A stretch of DNA of 64,000 bases, from NCBI RefSeq assembly GCF_015191005.1, contig NZ_CP040442.1:3286001-3350000 (forward strand), in the 5' to 3' direction. Below are positions 1 to 9,848 of the stretch, in pieces. How positions within the stretch are numbered: position 1 is the first letter of the stretch; every line of letters starts with the position of its first letter. The notes beneath the pieces were generated by a model. That model worked only from the letters and a program-made list of their open reading frames with translations. It had not been told where the DNA came from and ran no database searches. The position numbers and the translations under genes were made by a program. This DNA is from Kaistella flava (ex Peng et al. 2021). GTDB lineage: Bacteria; Bacteroidota; Bacteroidia; Flavobacteriales; Weeksellaceae.

Positions 1-328
1 TAAAAACAGTTCCGTTTGAAATTTTTGCAACGCCAGAAATAGTGGGATGGGTTTCATAGTCAAAAAGATTTGGGTCTGCTACAAATAATTCGCCTGTGCT
101 GGAATTTAAACCCATTGCACCTGGTAAATTTTGCGAAATGATTTCGTATTTTAAATTTCCTTGATTGGTCGTTGCGTTAATTTTACCAATTACTTGTTGT
201 GATGAAGGATTTTCATCCATCGTTACTGCAAAATCTGATGCGGTAATTGTTGTTATATCTTCATCATGATTGCATGAAAATAAAATAAATAAGGAAAAAA
301 ATAACAATTTGGTATAGCTTAAATTCAT
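1..328 (-). CDS. Lipoprotein with cadherin-like repeat, 3' part missing
   Basis: The gene runs off the window start; 109 codons are visible. The N-terminus is hydrophobic and ends in LFSC (Cys19), a lipoprotein signal, so the product is probably anchored to a membrane. The following segment (SDFAVTMDENPSSQQVIGKI, later DPNLFDYET) resembles the opening strand and the calcium-binding DxNxFDYE motif of cadherin-type domains found in surface proteins of Bacteroidota. It could be a single-domain lipoprotein or the start of a long adhesin; the length cannot be judged. The start is the ATG preceding the signal peptide. Function is unknown; the cadherin call is by motif only. Confidence 0.6.
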   Translation of the reverse strand, partial: MNLSYTKLLFFSLFILFSCNHDEDITTITASDFAVTMDENPSSQQVIGKINATTNQGNLKYEIISQNLPGAMGLNSSTGELFVADPNLFDYETHPTISGVAKISNGTVF

Positions 329-392
329 TTTAATATTTTGTGAAACAAATATATCTTATTTCAACTTACATTGATAAAAATATTTATCGCAT

Positions 393-424
393 AAAAAAAG
401 CCGACTATATTAAATAGCCGGCTA
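393..424 (-). terminator. Rho-independent terminator after guaB
   Basis: On the minus strand the stem ATAGCCGGCT / AGCCGACTAT is followed by a run of seven T. It lies 18-50 nt after the guaB stop codon, between guaB and the upstream-edge lipoprotein gene. Confidence 0.75.
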
Positions 425-441
425 TATGATTGATTAATTTT

Positions 442-1926
<1,485 letters not shown>

Positions 1927-1973
1927 TTATTTTTATTAAAGATAAAAATATGTGCTTTTTTATTAACAAAACT

Positions 1974-4520
1974 TTAATATGCATTTTTCAAAAGAATCCA
2001 TTGTGCTTTTTGAATTCTAGTTCCAGCTTCATCAGTCAATATATAATACGTCCAGTATGTTCCTGTCGGATAACTCATGCCAGTTTTTGATTTTCCGTCC
2101 CAAAACGATTTGTTTTTTTCGCCATGTTCATACACTTTCGTACCGTATCTGTCAAAGATTGCCAATTGTAGATTGCTCATGTTCCCCAAGGCCGAGTAAT
2201 CCCAAACATCATTAATGCCATCATCATTTGGCGAAAAAACATTAGGGAGAAGGGTATTTGGATTTCCCGGTTGGTCCGGAATATCAGTTTGAATTAAATC
2301 TATTTTTCTAACTACGTAACAATTATTTCTGGTAATCACTCTGGCAAAAACTTCTGTGTTATTTGTAACAAAAGAGGTAATTTGATTTCCTGTAATTTCA
2401 TTACTACCACTCTCTGCATCGCTGTTTAATCGATAGTATTTTATGATATCACTGTCTGGATTGGCAATAGTCGATTCCGTCAAATCATAAACATAACTTC
2501 TGTTATTAAAGCTTTTTGGAAAGATGGCGTTTTTTAATTCAGCAGTAGGCGAAGCATAAATCGTAAATGAAGCTTTAAATATTTCATAGAAACCACTTTC
2601 TGCATTTACCCGATAAACCATTCTGTTTTCTCCAGAAAAATCCTCATTAATTTTTACTAAAATATCCTCACCATCAACAATTGCAGTTCCAGATAGTGGT
2701 TGGGTTAGAATTTGAATTGACTTCACGACTTCTTTAATTCTTGGTGGACTGAAAGAAGGACTGACTACAAAAGAATGACAGAAGCTACCAAGATATTTAT
2801 CAGTCAAAGTATAAGGGCAAACATCTACAAATATGGGATCTGTGGTGAAGCTAAATCCAGTGTAAAAACAAACGCAGGTATAATTCCCAGGAAGAGTAGG
2901 CGTGTAATTTGAACTCGTTGCGCCTAGAATATCCACGCCGTTTCTTTGCCATTGAAAACTAATGAAATCGGTATTATTCAAATAAAGGTAAACACCTTCT
3001 TCAATACAGTTCCCGTTTTTGATGATGAACGGGTCATTTGAAAAGCCGGTATAACTGCTTCCGAAACCTGCATACGGATAGCCACCGACCACATCTACAA
3101 TCAGACTTTTGTTAGAGGTGATATTGATGTCTCCTACATTATAAGGTCTTGTAAAATAGGACCAGCCAGGCTTCCCTACGATTGGCGAAAGATTGGTGAC
3201 CGCAGCTCCATTGTAAAGGATGGTCGCGTTGTCTTCTGTCTTAACAGTTATTTTATTATCCATACGTACCACGCCGATTTTTTCAACGCTCGGGATTTGA
3301 ATGGTGTTGGTTAATTTCTGTCGCGGATCTGGCAGATAATTTTTATCGAGAGGGTAAGAAAATAGCATTCCGCTGGAAAACCAGGTGCGATCTGCCACGG
3401 GACCTCTGACCAACATATTGAAACCTCCAATGAGCTGATAGAAATAAATTGGTTCAGAAGACCGAATGTACATTCCCCTGGTCGGTACGGTGATGGGCTC
3501 CGTATTCACAAAATTTGGTTGATTTCCATCAATCCATTTATTATCCCGATTTGGGTAAGGCCCAATGAAATGCTGTCCTTTGTTCAAAGTTATAAAGGGT
3601 GTAGTGTCATCATTGAAATAGATTTTGGTATTGTCCTTAGTTGCCAGGAATAAAGGTTTTTCCACACCGGATTCAGATTTTGTCATTCCATTGACAATGA
3701 AATATTCTTTGCCGATTTTTGACGTCGGAACCGTTTGGTCAAAATTCATATTCCCGGACTCTTCACCAACATCCTGACTTATAAAATTACCGTTAGAAAC
3801 AACCACGGGTTGGTCAGAAGTTATTTTTGCACCAATTAAATTAGGATCATTATCATCTAAAATTCCGCTCGGATTGTTGTTTTTTTTATCTGCTGCAACA
3901 ATAAAAGATTCGCCTTTATTTAAAGTAAAATTCAGTTCATCGTCGGTACTTCCATCAGAAAAAATAATTCTGTTATCGAATTCGGAAACGCGTACGTGGG
4001 TATTGTCTTTTGTAGCCATCACCGACGCAACGTAATTTTTGTCATTCGGATTATTGCCATACAGAATGTTCTGATCCATTACGGTATAAAACTCTTTACC
4101 TAAGGCAGATTTTCCTTTAGAAGCAAAGACATCGGTAATCGGAGGAGAAGACAGCATCGGACCGGTGGCTACCCTTAGACTTGCATAAAAACTTTTCTCG
4201 CCGGTGATATGGATTCCACTTGAGATCACTTTCATAACCCGAAAATTTGTCATAACGTAAATCATGCTGCTGTCATTTAACTGAAACGCCGCGGGAGATG
4301 ACTTGCTGATGGTCAAAGTTTTTAACAGAACATTATTGTTATAAACTTTCACCGTAAAAGGATCAACTTTGTCTGTGGAGAGGTAGAAGTATATTTCTGA
4401 AATCTGAAATCCAGATGCTGTTCGGTACAAAGGCGGAAACCAATGTTCTAAGTCTAATTGCGCTTTTGCATTTAAACCGAAAAATAGAAGAACAATTAAA
4501 AGGATTTTTGAAAATTTCAT
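1974..4520 (-). CDS. Secreted IgGFc-binding-like protein with T9SS type B sorting domain
   Basis: An 848-residue secreted protein. Residues 1-20 form a signal peptide ending in NAKA-Q. The next 450 or so residues resemble the IgGFc-binding N-terminal region of Bacteroidota, with repeated phrases of the form ATKDNT and LNKGESF/LNKGQHF. An Ig-like stretch (WQRNGVDILGATSSNYTP, about 525-542) and a second beta-rich region follow. The last 95 residues (LPNVFSPNDDGINDVW, then FDRYGTKVYEHG and PTGTYWTYYILTD) are a typical gliding-motility-associated C-terminal domain, the type B signal for type IX secretion. It is expected to be exported and surface-attached or released. A longer paralogue lies at 55113-58478. 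The ligand is unknown; IgG binding should not be assumed. Confidence 0.85.
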   Translation of the reverse strand: MKFSKILLIVLLFFGLNAKAQLDLEHWFPPLYRTASGFQISEIYFYLSTDKVDPFTVKVYNNNVLLKTLTISKSSPAAFQLNDSSMIYVMTNFRVMKVISSGIHITGEKSFYASLRVATGPMLSSPPITDVFASKGKSALGKEFYTVMDQNILYGNNPNDKNYVASVMATKDNTHVRVSEFDNRIIFSDGSTDDELNFTLNKGESFIVAADKKNNNPSGILDDNDPNLIGAKITSDQPVVVSNGNFISQDVGEESGNMNFDQTVPTSKIGKEYFIVNGMTKSESGVEKPLFLATKDNTKIYFNDDTTPFITLNKGQHFIGPYPNRDNKWIDGNQPNFVNTEPITVPTRGMYIRSSEPIYFYQLIGGFNMLVRGPVADRTWFSSGMLFSYPLDKNYLPDPRQKLTNTIQIPSVEKIGVVRMDNKITVKTEDNATILYNGAAVTNLSPIVGKPGWSYFTRPYNVGDINITSNKSLIVDVVGGYPYAGFGSSYTGFSNDPFIIKNGNCIEEGVYLYLNNTDFISFQWQRNGVDILGATSSNYTPTLPGNYTCVCFYTGFSFTTDPIFVDVCPYTLTDKYLGSFCHSFVVSPSFSPPRIKEVVKSIQILTQPLSGTAIVDGEDILVKINEDFSGENRMVYRVNAESGFYEIFKASFTIYASPTAELKNAIFPKSFNNRSYVYDLTESTIANPDSDIIKYYRLNSDAESGSNEITGNQITSFVTNNTEVFARVITRNNCYVVRKIDLIQTDIPDQPGNPNTLLPNVFSPNDDGINDVWDYSALGNMSNLQLAIFDRYGTKVYEHGEKNKSFWDGKSKTGMSYPTGTYWTYYILTDEAGTRIQKAQWILLKNAY

Positions 4521-4571
4521 TGGCTAAATTTAATTAAAAAAAATAGCAATAATTTATTTAATAATGTTAAA

Positions 4572-5096
4572 TTACTTCTTTACCATTTTATTCAAATCAT
4601 TTTTCTCCGAATAATTAATAAGTCTCGAAATATCATCTGCCGTAAATTTACCCGAAACATCTACCAAAACCAATTCACTTCCCGATGCAATCGTAATCAT
4701 TAGTCTTTTTATTTCTTCACCTTTTTGTTTTGCCCGAAAATGGATGGTTTCTTTTTCTTTCTTCACCGTGATCCATTCTTCGAAATTATCTTTCTTCAAA
4801 TATTTAGCAAAATCAGCGATCATTTCTGAGTTTCCGTTTTCGATCGTCATCACTTTTATATCAGAAACTTTTTTGATGAGGTTAATGAGTTCTTCGCTTT
4901 CGCCATCATCACGCAGCGCCTTTTTCACAAAAGGTTTAGCCAGAAACATTGGGACATTTATACTGGTGAATTGTGCGCCTCTATAGTCGTAATGAGGATT
5001 GTCAAAAAATCCCATGTTTGGTTTCTCCGATACGATGCAGGATTGCAACGAGAATATAAGCAAGGCCAATCCAAAGAAGTAATATGATTTTTTCAT
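4572..5096 (-). CDS. DUF4252 lipoprotein
   Basis: A 174-residue protein with a lipoprotein signal (SLQSC, Cys20). The rest fits the DUF4252 family: short, mixed alpha/beta, with the phrase VDVSGKFTADDISRLI near the end. It lies 4 nt after the 415-residue DUF4252-GIN gene and is the last gene of the sigma-factor operon. The same domain appears in that neighbour, so the two probably share a cell-envelope role. The biochemical function of DUF4252 is not known. Start at the ATG that begins the signal peptide. Confidence 0.75.
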   Translation of the reverse strand: MKKSYYFFGLALLIFSLQSCIVSEKPNMGFFDNPHYDYRGAQFTSINVPMFLAKPFVKKALRDDGESEELINLIKKVSDIKVMTIENGNSEMIADFAKYLKKDNFEEWITVKKEKETIHFRAKQKGEEIKRLMITIASGSELVLVDVSGKFTADDISRLINYSEKNDLNKMVKK

Positions 5097-5100
5097 GATT

Positions 5101-6348
5101 TTAGTTTAAAGGTTTAATGCTTCCACCGCTTACTGATTTCGCCGAGCCGTTGAAGCTTTTCGGAGTTCCTTTATATCTGATCGAAGCTCCGGAAGTTGCC
5201 GTTGCAGTTAAATTATCTGTAACCTGAATTTTCAGATTCGCACCAGAAGAAACATTGGCACTTCCATTTTTAGAAATCAAATCCTGAGCATTACAAGTTG
5301 CTGCACTCGTCATATTTACTTTGATGTTTTGCGCAGTTCCGACGATCGTTGCCATTGAACCACTCGTTCCTTCAAATTCAAAATTACTGGTATTCATATC
5401 GATTCTCGCACTGGAACCTGAACTGATATCAACGCTCACTGTATTTTTAATATTCAAATCTGCATTTAGATTTGCTCCCGAAGAAATATCGGTTTTGAAA
5501 TTATCTTCATTAATGGTATTTAAAGTCGTAAGCAAAGATCCTGAAGAAACTTTTACCGAAGAAAGTCTTGGTGCTTCTATAGTTACCAACAGTTTTTTAA
5601 AATTTAAATTCTTGTTGTTTTTATCTTTTACTTTAATCACCAGAATCCCGTTTTCAACTTCCGTAGAAATATATTGCTGCATATTTGGATCGGTGTCTAC
5701 TACGACTGATTGATTATTTCCCTGAGTGAAATTGACTTTAATTCCACTCGAAACTGAAACTCCGGTAAACTTGCCTACGTTTCGAACTTGAGTTATGCCG
5801 TTTGAAGTTATATTTTCTGTAGTTACCGAACTTTTAGTTGCTGATTTTTCGGCTTCATTGATGAGGTTGTTCACGTCATCCATCGAAATTTTCCCATCAA
5901 GCATCATTAAAACCGTATTTCCATCAGCATTAATACTCAACAACAGATTATCTAAAATTCCGTTGGTCGCATCAGAAGACAAAAATTTTATTTTATTGTC
6001 TTTGCTGTTCACCGTCATCAGTTCTTCATATTTCATGCTTTTGATGGAACTTGAAATGTCAGCTTGTAATTTCTGAAATTGATTTTGTGGTTTCTGGCCA
6101 TCAGGTTTTTCAACAATTAAAATTTTCAAACCATTAATTTTACTGAGCAAAGGTTTAATTTGAGCCAGTTCATCATCAGCGATATTCAACTTGTTCAGCA
6201 TGTTGAACATTGGTTTTGCAATCTTGATGGAAGTCACACCATCAGTTTCCTGGTACTTTTCAAAAAGCTGATCAAGTTTATCTTTCTGTGCATTGATCTG
6301 AAAGAAATGCGAAAAGAAAAGGGCGAATATTAAGAGTAATTTTTTCAT
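5101..6348 (-). CDS. Secreted DUF4252 - GIN (DUF2807) fusion protein
   Basis: 415 residues. Residues 1-20 are a signal peptide (cut likely after INA-Q). Residues about 25-170 match the DUF4252 layout, with the phrase LDGKISMDDVNNLI parallel to that of the downstream gene. Residues about 195-405 form a GIN/DUF2807 domain, a right-handed beta-helix-like fold marked by recurrent short strands with SSGS, SSGAN and TSGS turns. The gene sits 11 nt after the membrane protein gene of the same operon. GIN domains are envelope proteins of unknown function, often encoded near regulators. A stand-alone GIN lipoprotein is encoded at 36828-37625. Domain assignment is secure; role is not. Confidence 0.8.
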   Translation of the reverse strand: MKKLLLIFALFFSHFFQINAQKDKLDQLFEKYQETDGVTSIKIAKPMFNMLNKLNIADDELAQIKPLLSKINGLKILIVEKPDGQKPQNQFQKLQADISSSIKSMKYEELMTVNSKDNKIKFLSSDATNGILDNLLLSINADGNTVLMMLDGKISMDDVNNLINEAEKSATKSSVTTENITSNGITQVRNVGKFTGVSVSSGIKVNFTQGNNQSVVVDTDPNMQQYISTEVENGILVIKVKDKNNKNLNFKKLLVTIEAPRLSSVKVSSGSLLTTLNTINEDNFKTDISSGANLNADLNIKNTVSVDISSGSSARIDMNTSNFEFEGTSGSMATIVGTAQNIKVNMTSAATCNAQDLISKNGSANVSSGANLKIQVTDNLTATATSGASIRYKGTPKSFNGSAKSVSGGSIKPLN

Positions 6349-6359
6349 GATATTAGATT

Positions 6360-7031
6360 TTAGTAATCATTGTTAAAGGATTTGATGACTTCGGTTTGAG
6401 CCATCGTTTTCGATACATTTTCAGACAGAATTCGGAAGGAATACTTCGTCAAGTCAATCGCTTCCTGTTCATTTTCTATTTTTTGTCCGTTGATAATCAC
6501 GTAACTGGATTCGTATTTTGGAGTTTTTACAGTCGTCTTTTCTTTATCTCTTGGAACAGAAACTTCTGCATACCGTTCTCGCGATGTTCTGTTAATTCTT
6601 CCTCTTTTTGGAATAATCTGCTCCATGATATCTGCAGTATTAATTTGTTCTACAGTTCGCGTGGAATCAGAAATAATACTGTCGGATTTTATTTTTAAAG
6701 AATCATTAATCGCATTCACGGCCAATTGTGATTCCTGGTGAAAACTATCTTTCTGTTTTAGGATTTCATTTTGAACCAGTTGATTTTGTTGATCAATGGT
6801 ATTTCTGCTTTCATAATTAAAGAAAATACCGATTGATACTAGCAAAATTACACTTGCGGCCATCCAAAATGTTTTCGGGAAAGAACCACTTTTCGTTTTC
6901 GAAACTAAAGGAATAACTTTTTCTTCCTGCTTTGTTTTCTCCAGGAAATCTTCAAAATCCCAATTCATTTTCTCTTCTTTGAGCTCCTGCGTAATTTCCT
7001 TATATTTATCTTGAGTTTGATCTTTTTTCAT
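6360..7031 (-). CDS. Single-pass membrane protein, candidate anti-sigma factor
   Basis: 223 residues: a charged cytoplasmic N-terminus (about 1-52), one membrane segment (WMAASVILLVSIGIFF, about 56-71), and a periplasmic region rich in Ser, Thr, Lys and Glu. The gene starts 11 nt after the end of the ECF sigma gene, the usual position of an anti-sigma factor. I see no zinc-binding HxxxCxxC motif, so it is not a classical ZAS-type protein. The placement and topology support a regulator of the sigma factor, but a structural envelope role is also possible. Confidence 0.55.
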   Translation of the reverse strand: MKKDQTQDKYKEITQELKEEKMNWDFEDFLEKTKQEEKVIPLVSKTKSGSFPKTFWMAASVILLVSIGIFFNYESRNTIDQQNQLVQNEILKQKDSFHQESQLAVNAINDSLKIKSDSIISDSTRTVEQINTADIMEQIIPKRGRINRTSRERYAEVSVPRDKEKTTVKTPKYESSYVIINGQKIENEQEAIDLTKYSFRILSENVSKTMAQTEVIKSFNNDY

Positions 7032-7042
7032 CGTGATAATTG

Positions 7043-7555
7043 TTATAAACTTTCAATCATTCTGTTTTCGAAATCCATTAATTTTTGGATCTGCTCTTTC
7101 ACTTTTTGTCTTGCGCGCATCAGATTTACTCTTACGGCATTTTGTTCCATTTCCAGAATTTCAGAAATCTCCGCCACATCAAAATCTTCTACATCTTTCA
7201 AATGAATCACCGCTTTCTGCTTCTCCGGAAGTTCATTAATAAAACCAATAATCTGTTCCTTCATATTATTAGACTCCACTTCATGAATTTCACTTCTGTG
7301 TTTTTGAAAATCAGCAAAACCCATTTTCACGTCTTCGTGCTTTAATCGGTTCAGACATTCATTTTTCACCGACTTCATTGCATACGATTTCAAGTTTCCG
7401 AAACTCGCCAGCTCTTCTTTTTTCTGCCAGAATTTCATCATCAAATCCTGCACAACATCTTCCGCTTCGTCACTGCTGATCACGAATCTTTTCGCAAAAC
7501 GATACATCTCATCCTTGAGACAGAATACCGTGTTTTTAAAGATTTCGTGGGTCAT
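7043..7555 (-). CDS. ECF-type RNA polymerase sigma factor
   Basis: 170 residues. Region 2 is seen at about 18-50 (YRFAKRFVISSDEAEDVVQD and following MMKFWQK) and region 4 at about 108-160 (LPEKQKAVIHLKDVEDFDVA, then the helix-turn-helix EISEILEMEQNAVRVNLMRA). It is a sigma-70 family ECF factor that directs RNA polymerase to a specific regulon. It is the first gene of a four-gene minus-strand operon with a membrane protein and two DUF4252/GIN envelope proteins, so the operon probably controls itself. I see no TAnnTTTG element directly upstream, which fits self-regulation by an alternative promoter but does not prove it. Confidence 0.9.
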   Translation of the reverse strand: MTHEIFKNTVFCLKDEMYRFAKRFVISSDEAEDVVQDLMMKFWQKKEELASFGNLKSYAMKSVKNECLNRLKHEDVKMGFADFQKHRSEIHEVESNNMKEQIIGFINELPEKQKAVIHLKDVEDFDVAEISEILEMEQNAVRVNLMRARQKVKEQIQKLMDFENRMIESL

Positions 7556-7674
7556 AGTTTTGTTTCTATAAGTAAGACAACTAATTTCCGAATTATATTA
7601 CATCAAAATAAAAAAAACTTCAAAATAGTTTTTGAAGTTTCCTTTTTTAGACAAATTTTCTTGTCAATATTTAT

Positions 7675-7778
7675 TTGGGCAGACATTTCCGCCTTCCACT
7701 CCCGCTTTTTTAATTGGTGGCTTAGTTTCGGCATGCTCAACCACCAATTAAAAAGAGCTCCGTTCAAGTCGGGCTGCA
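7675..7778 (-). repeat. Structured repeat, copy A, with 14-bp hairpin
   Basis: A perfect 14-bp stem (7707-7720 with 7741-7754, ending in T/A runs) can act as a terminator in both directions. It is framed by GC-rich arms: on the minus strand CAGCCCGACTTGAACGGAGC before the hairpin, and GCGGGAGTGGAAGGCGGAA after it. The arms resemble those of the repeats at 33104-33162 and 40507-41834. From memory, similar AGCCCGA...AGCGGGA elements recur between genes in flavobacterial genomes; this was not checked. Confidence 0.6.
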
Positions 7779-7787
7779 GATCGGATT

Positions 7788-7919
7788 TTATTTCTTTAGA
7801 TATCTGTTGTGAATTTGTTTCAAATTTTCTTTTCTATTGAATTGTTTTACCAAACCGCTATTCTCACCAATAAATAGTTGAGCTTCGAGAATAGATTTCT
7901 TGATATCTAAATCTTTCAT
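7788..7919 (-). CDS. Possible 43-residue protein
   Basis: A short reading frame beginning MKDLDIKKSILEAQLFIGEN and ending NRYLKK, stopping 10 nt before the structured repeat. Composition (many Lys, Gln, Asn, Ile) looks like real coding sequence, and the hairpin just after it would serve as its terminator. It lies downstream of paaI with a 41-nt gap. No family is recognised. It may be a small protein or chance. Confidence 0.35.
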   Translation of the reverse strand: MKDLDIKKSILEAQLFIGENSGLVKQFNRKENLKQIHNRYLKK

Positions 7920-7960
7920 GATTGAGGTTTTTTATTTCAAAATTAAGAGAAATTTAATAT

Positions 7961-8374
7961 CTACAAATCCGTCACCTTCTTCTCAATTTTATAAACCGTT
8001 CCTCTAAATGTCGCAACCAAAACTTTATGCTGATTCGTAATCGAAATATCGTAAACTCCGGTTTTTCTGGTATCGGAAATCAAAACACTTTCCGCGGTTA
8101 AAATATCTCCCAATCGAATTGCTTTCGTAAAGTTCATGGAACAATGTAGCGCAACCGAGGCTTCATTCGTATTATTACTCGAAAAAGCCAAAGCCGAATC
8201 TGCGAGGGAAAAAGTAATGCCGCCGTGAACCGTTCGCAGTCCGTTGATCATTTCTTGTTTTACAGGCATTTCAATCAGACAATATTTCTCCCGAACTTCG
8301 ATGAGTTTTATTCCCATCCATTGTGAGAAGTGATCTTGATTAAGCATGTATTGAGCGAGTTCGTATGGAGTCAT
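7961..8374 (-). CDS. paaI: PaaI-type acyl-CoA thioesterase (hotdog fold)
   Basis: 137 residues with the hotdog thioesterase core. The motif HGGITFSLADSALAFSSNN (about 50-68) contains the HGG and the Asp of PaaI-like enzymes. It hydrolyses (hydroxy)phenylacetyl-CoA and related ring intermediates, relieving CoA sequestration when the pathway stalls. It is the last paa gene of the minus-strand cluster, after a small membrane protein and paaH, which supports the PaaI call over other hotdog thioesterases. Confidence 0.88.
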   Translation of the reverse strand: MTPYELAQYMLNQDHFSQWMGIKLIEVREKYCLIEMPVKQEMINGLRTVHGGITFSLADSALAFSSNNTNEASVALHCSMNFTKAIRLGDILTAESVLISDTRKTGVYDISITNQHKVLVATFRGTVYKIEKKVTDL

Positions 8375-8438
8375 ATTTTTAATTTGAGAATGAGATAATT
8401 TATAAATTTGAAAATGAAAATAGAATGGGCGAAATTTA

Positions 8439-8699
8439 TTATAAGTTGCGGGATTTAATTTCTTTATTTAAGGAATTCACCTGAAAAAGTAAAGGCAAAG
8501 TAATGACCGGCAACAGAAAAACAGGAATAAAACTGCCAATTGATATTTTGGCAACTTCTTTAAAGAAAAAGATATACAGTAATAATACAATCAACATAAA
8601 ACAAACGACATACATTCCGATTAAAACGCCTTTTAAGAAATCTCTTTGTTTAATTAATTTTTTATCTGACCAGTCAGAAAGTTCATTCTTTTTATCCAT
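8439..8699 (-). CDS. Small membrane protein of unknown function
   Basis: 86 residues with a charged start (MDKKNELSDWSDKKLIKQRD) and two membrane segments (about 23-47 and 54-73), then a short basic tail. It lies between paaH and paaI in the phenylacetate cluster, 15 nt after paaH. No catalytic motif is visible. The position suggests co-transcription only; a role in phenylacetate use is not shown. Confidence 0.6.
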   Translation of the reverse strand: MDKKNELSDWSDKKLIKQRDFLKGVLIGMYVVCFMLIVLLLYIFFFKEVAKISIGSFIPVFLLPVITLPLLFQVNSLNKEIKSRNL

Positions 8700-8714
8700 C
8701 GATTTATTTAATTA

Positions 8715-9848
8715 TTACATTTTACGCAGTAAAGGACTTTGTCTGTATCTTTCCTCCTGATATTCATCGTATAATTTTTGCAACGTTTCAGAAACTTTGT
8801 CTAACCCAATATCAAATCCCCATTGCAATAAACCTTTCGGATAATTCACGCCCTTTTGCATCGCTAATTCAATCGCTTCATCGTTGGCGATTCCGAGTCG
8901 TTTTGCTTCTACGGCTTCATTAATTAACATTGATAAAATTCGCATAAAGATTTCTTGATACAATTCTTCATCTTTTTCGGGAGCGGGTTTTTGAGCATTT
9001 TCGGAATAATCGTAAAATCCTTTTCCGGTTTTTCTACCATGTAATTTTGCCTCGCTCATTCTTTGTTGAAGCAAACTCGGTTTGTATTTCGGGTCGAAAA
9101 AATAATCAGCGTAAACGGTTTTTGTTACAGAGAAATTAACATCAATTCCAATAAGATCCATGAGTTCAAAAGGACCCATTTTGAAATTACCTAAAGTGCG
9201 CATCGCATCATCGATCTGTTCTGGTGTGGCGATATTTTCTTCCGCAATTCTTAGCGCTTCACCATAAAACGGACGCGCAATTCTGTTCACAATAAATCCG
9301 GGAACATCTTTCGCAATCACCGGGATTTTCCCCCAACTTTCCATTAAGGCCGTAATTTCGAATGCCAGAGTTTTCTCCGTTAAAAGTCCCGGAATAACTT
9401 CCACCAAAGGCATCAAAGGAGCTGGATTGAAAAAATGAATTCCAATAAAACGTTTGGGATTCTTTAATTCTGAAGAAAGGGAAGTAATCGAAATAGAAGA
9501 AGTATTACTCGAAATAATACAATCGTCAGAAACAATTTCTTCTAAACTTTGAAAAACTTTGGTTTTGATTTCTTTGTTTTCAATAATGGCTTCGATCACC
9601 AAATCGCAATCTTTAAAATCCTGAAGTTCCGAACAAGGTTTTATTTTATTAAAAATATCTTCACTTTTTCCTGAAGATATTTTTTGTTTTTCAACCAATC
9701 TATCCAGAACCTTTTTTAGACTTGCTATAGATTTTGCTGTTTGTGCTGAATTAGCATCATATAAAAAAACCTCACATCCGGAAGTTGCTGCAACTTGCGC
9801 AATCCCAATTCCCATGGTTCCAGAACCTATAATTCCTATTTTATTCAT
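8715..9848 (-). CDS. paaH: 3-hydroxyacyl-CoA dehydrogenase of phenylacetate degradation
   Basis: 377 residues. The N-terminal Rossmann fold starts GIIGSGTMGIGIAQVAATSG. The NAD-domain end carries FIGIHFFNPAPLMPLVEV with the catalytic His, and PGFIVNRIARPFYGEALRI opens the C-terminal helical domain. A second C-terminal helical segment (about 290-370) is present, as in PaaH-type enzymes. It oxidises 3-hydroxyadipyl-CoA to 3-oxoadipyl-CoA with NAD+. It lies in the paa cluster and overlaps the GLPGLI gene by one base. Confidence 0.9.
   Translation of the reverse strand: MNKIGIIGSGTMGIGIAQVAATSGCEVFLYDANSAQTAKSIASLKKVLDRLVEKQKISSGKSEDIFNKIKPCSELQDFKDCDLVIEAIIENKEIKTKVFQSLEEIVSDDCIISSNTSSISITSLSSELKNPKRFIGIHFFNPAPLMPLVEVIPGLLTEKTLAFEITALMESWGKIPVIAKDVPGFIVNRIARPFYGEALRIAEENIATPEQIDDAMRTLGNFKMGPFELMDLIGIDVNFSVTKTVYADYFFDPKYKPSLLQQRMSEAKLHGRKTGKGFYDYSENAQKPAPEKDEELYQEIFMRILSMLINEAVEAKRLGIANDEAIELAMQKGVNYPKGLLQWGFDIGLDKVSETLQKLYDEYQEERYRQSPLLRKM

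Noticed and set aside
7547-7840. 97-codon plus-strand open frame
   Set aside because: It covers the hairpin of repeat copy A and an AT-rich gap; its composition (many Phe, Ile, Ser) is typical of non-coding sequence.
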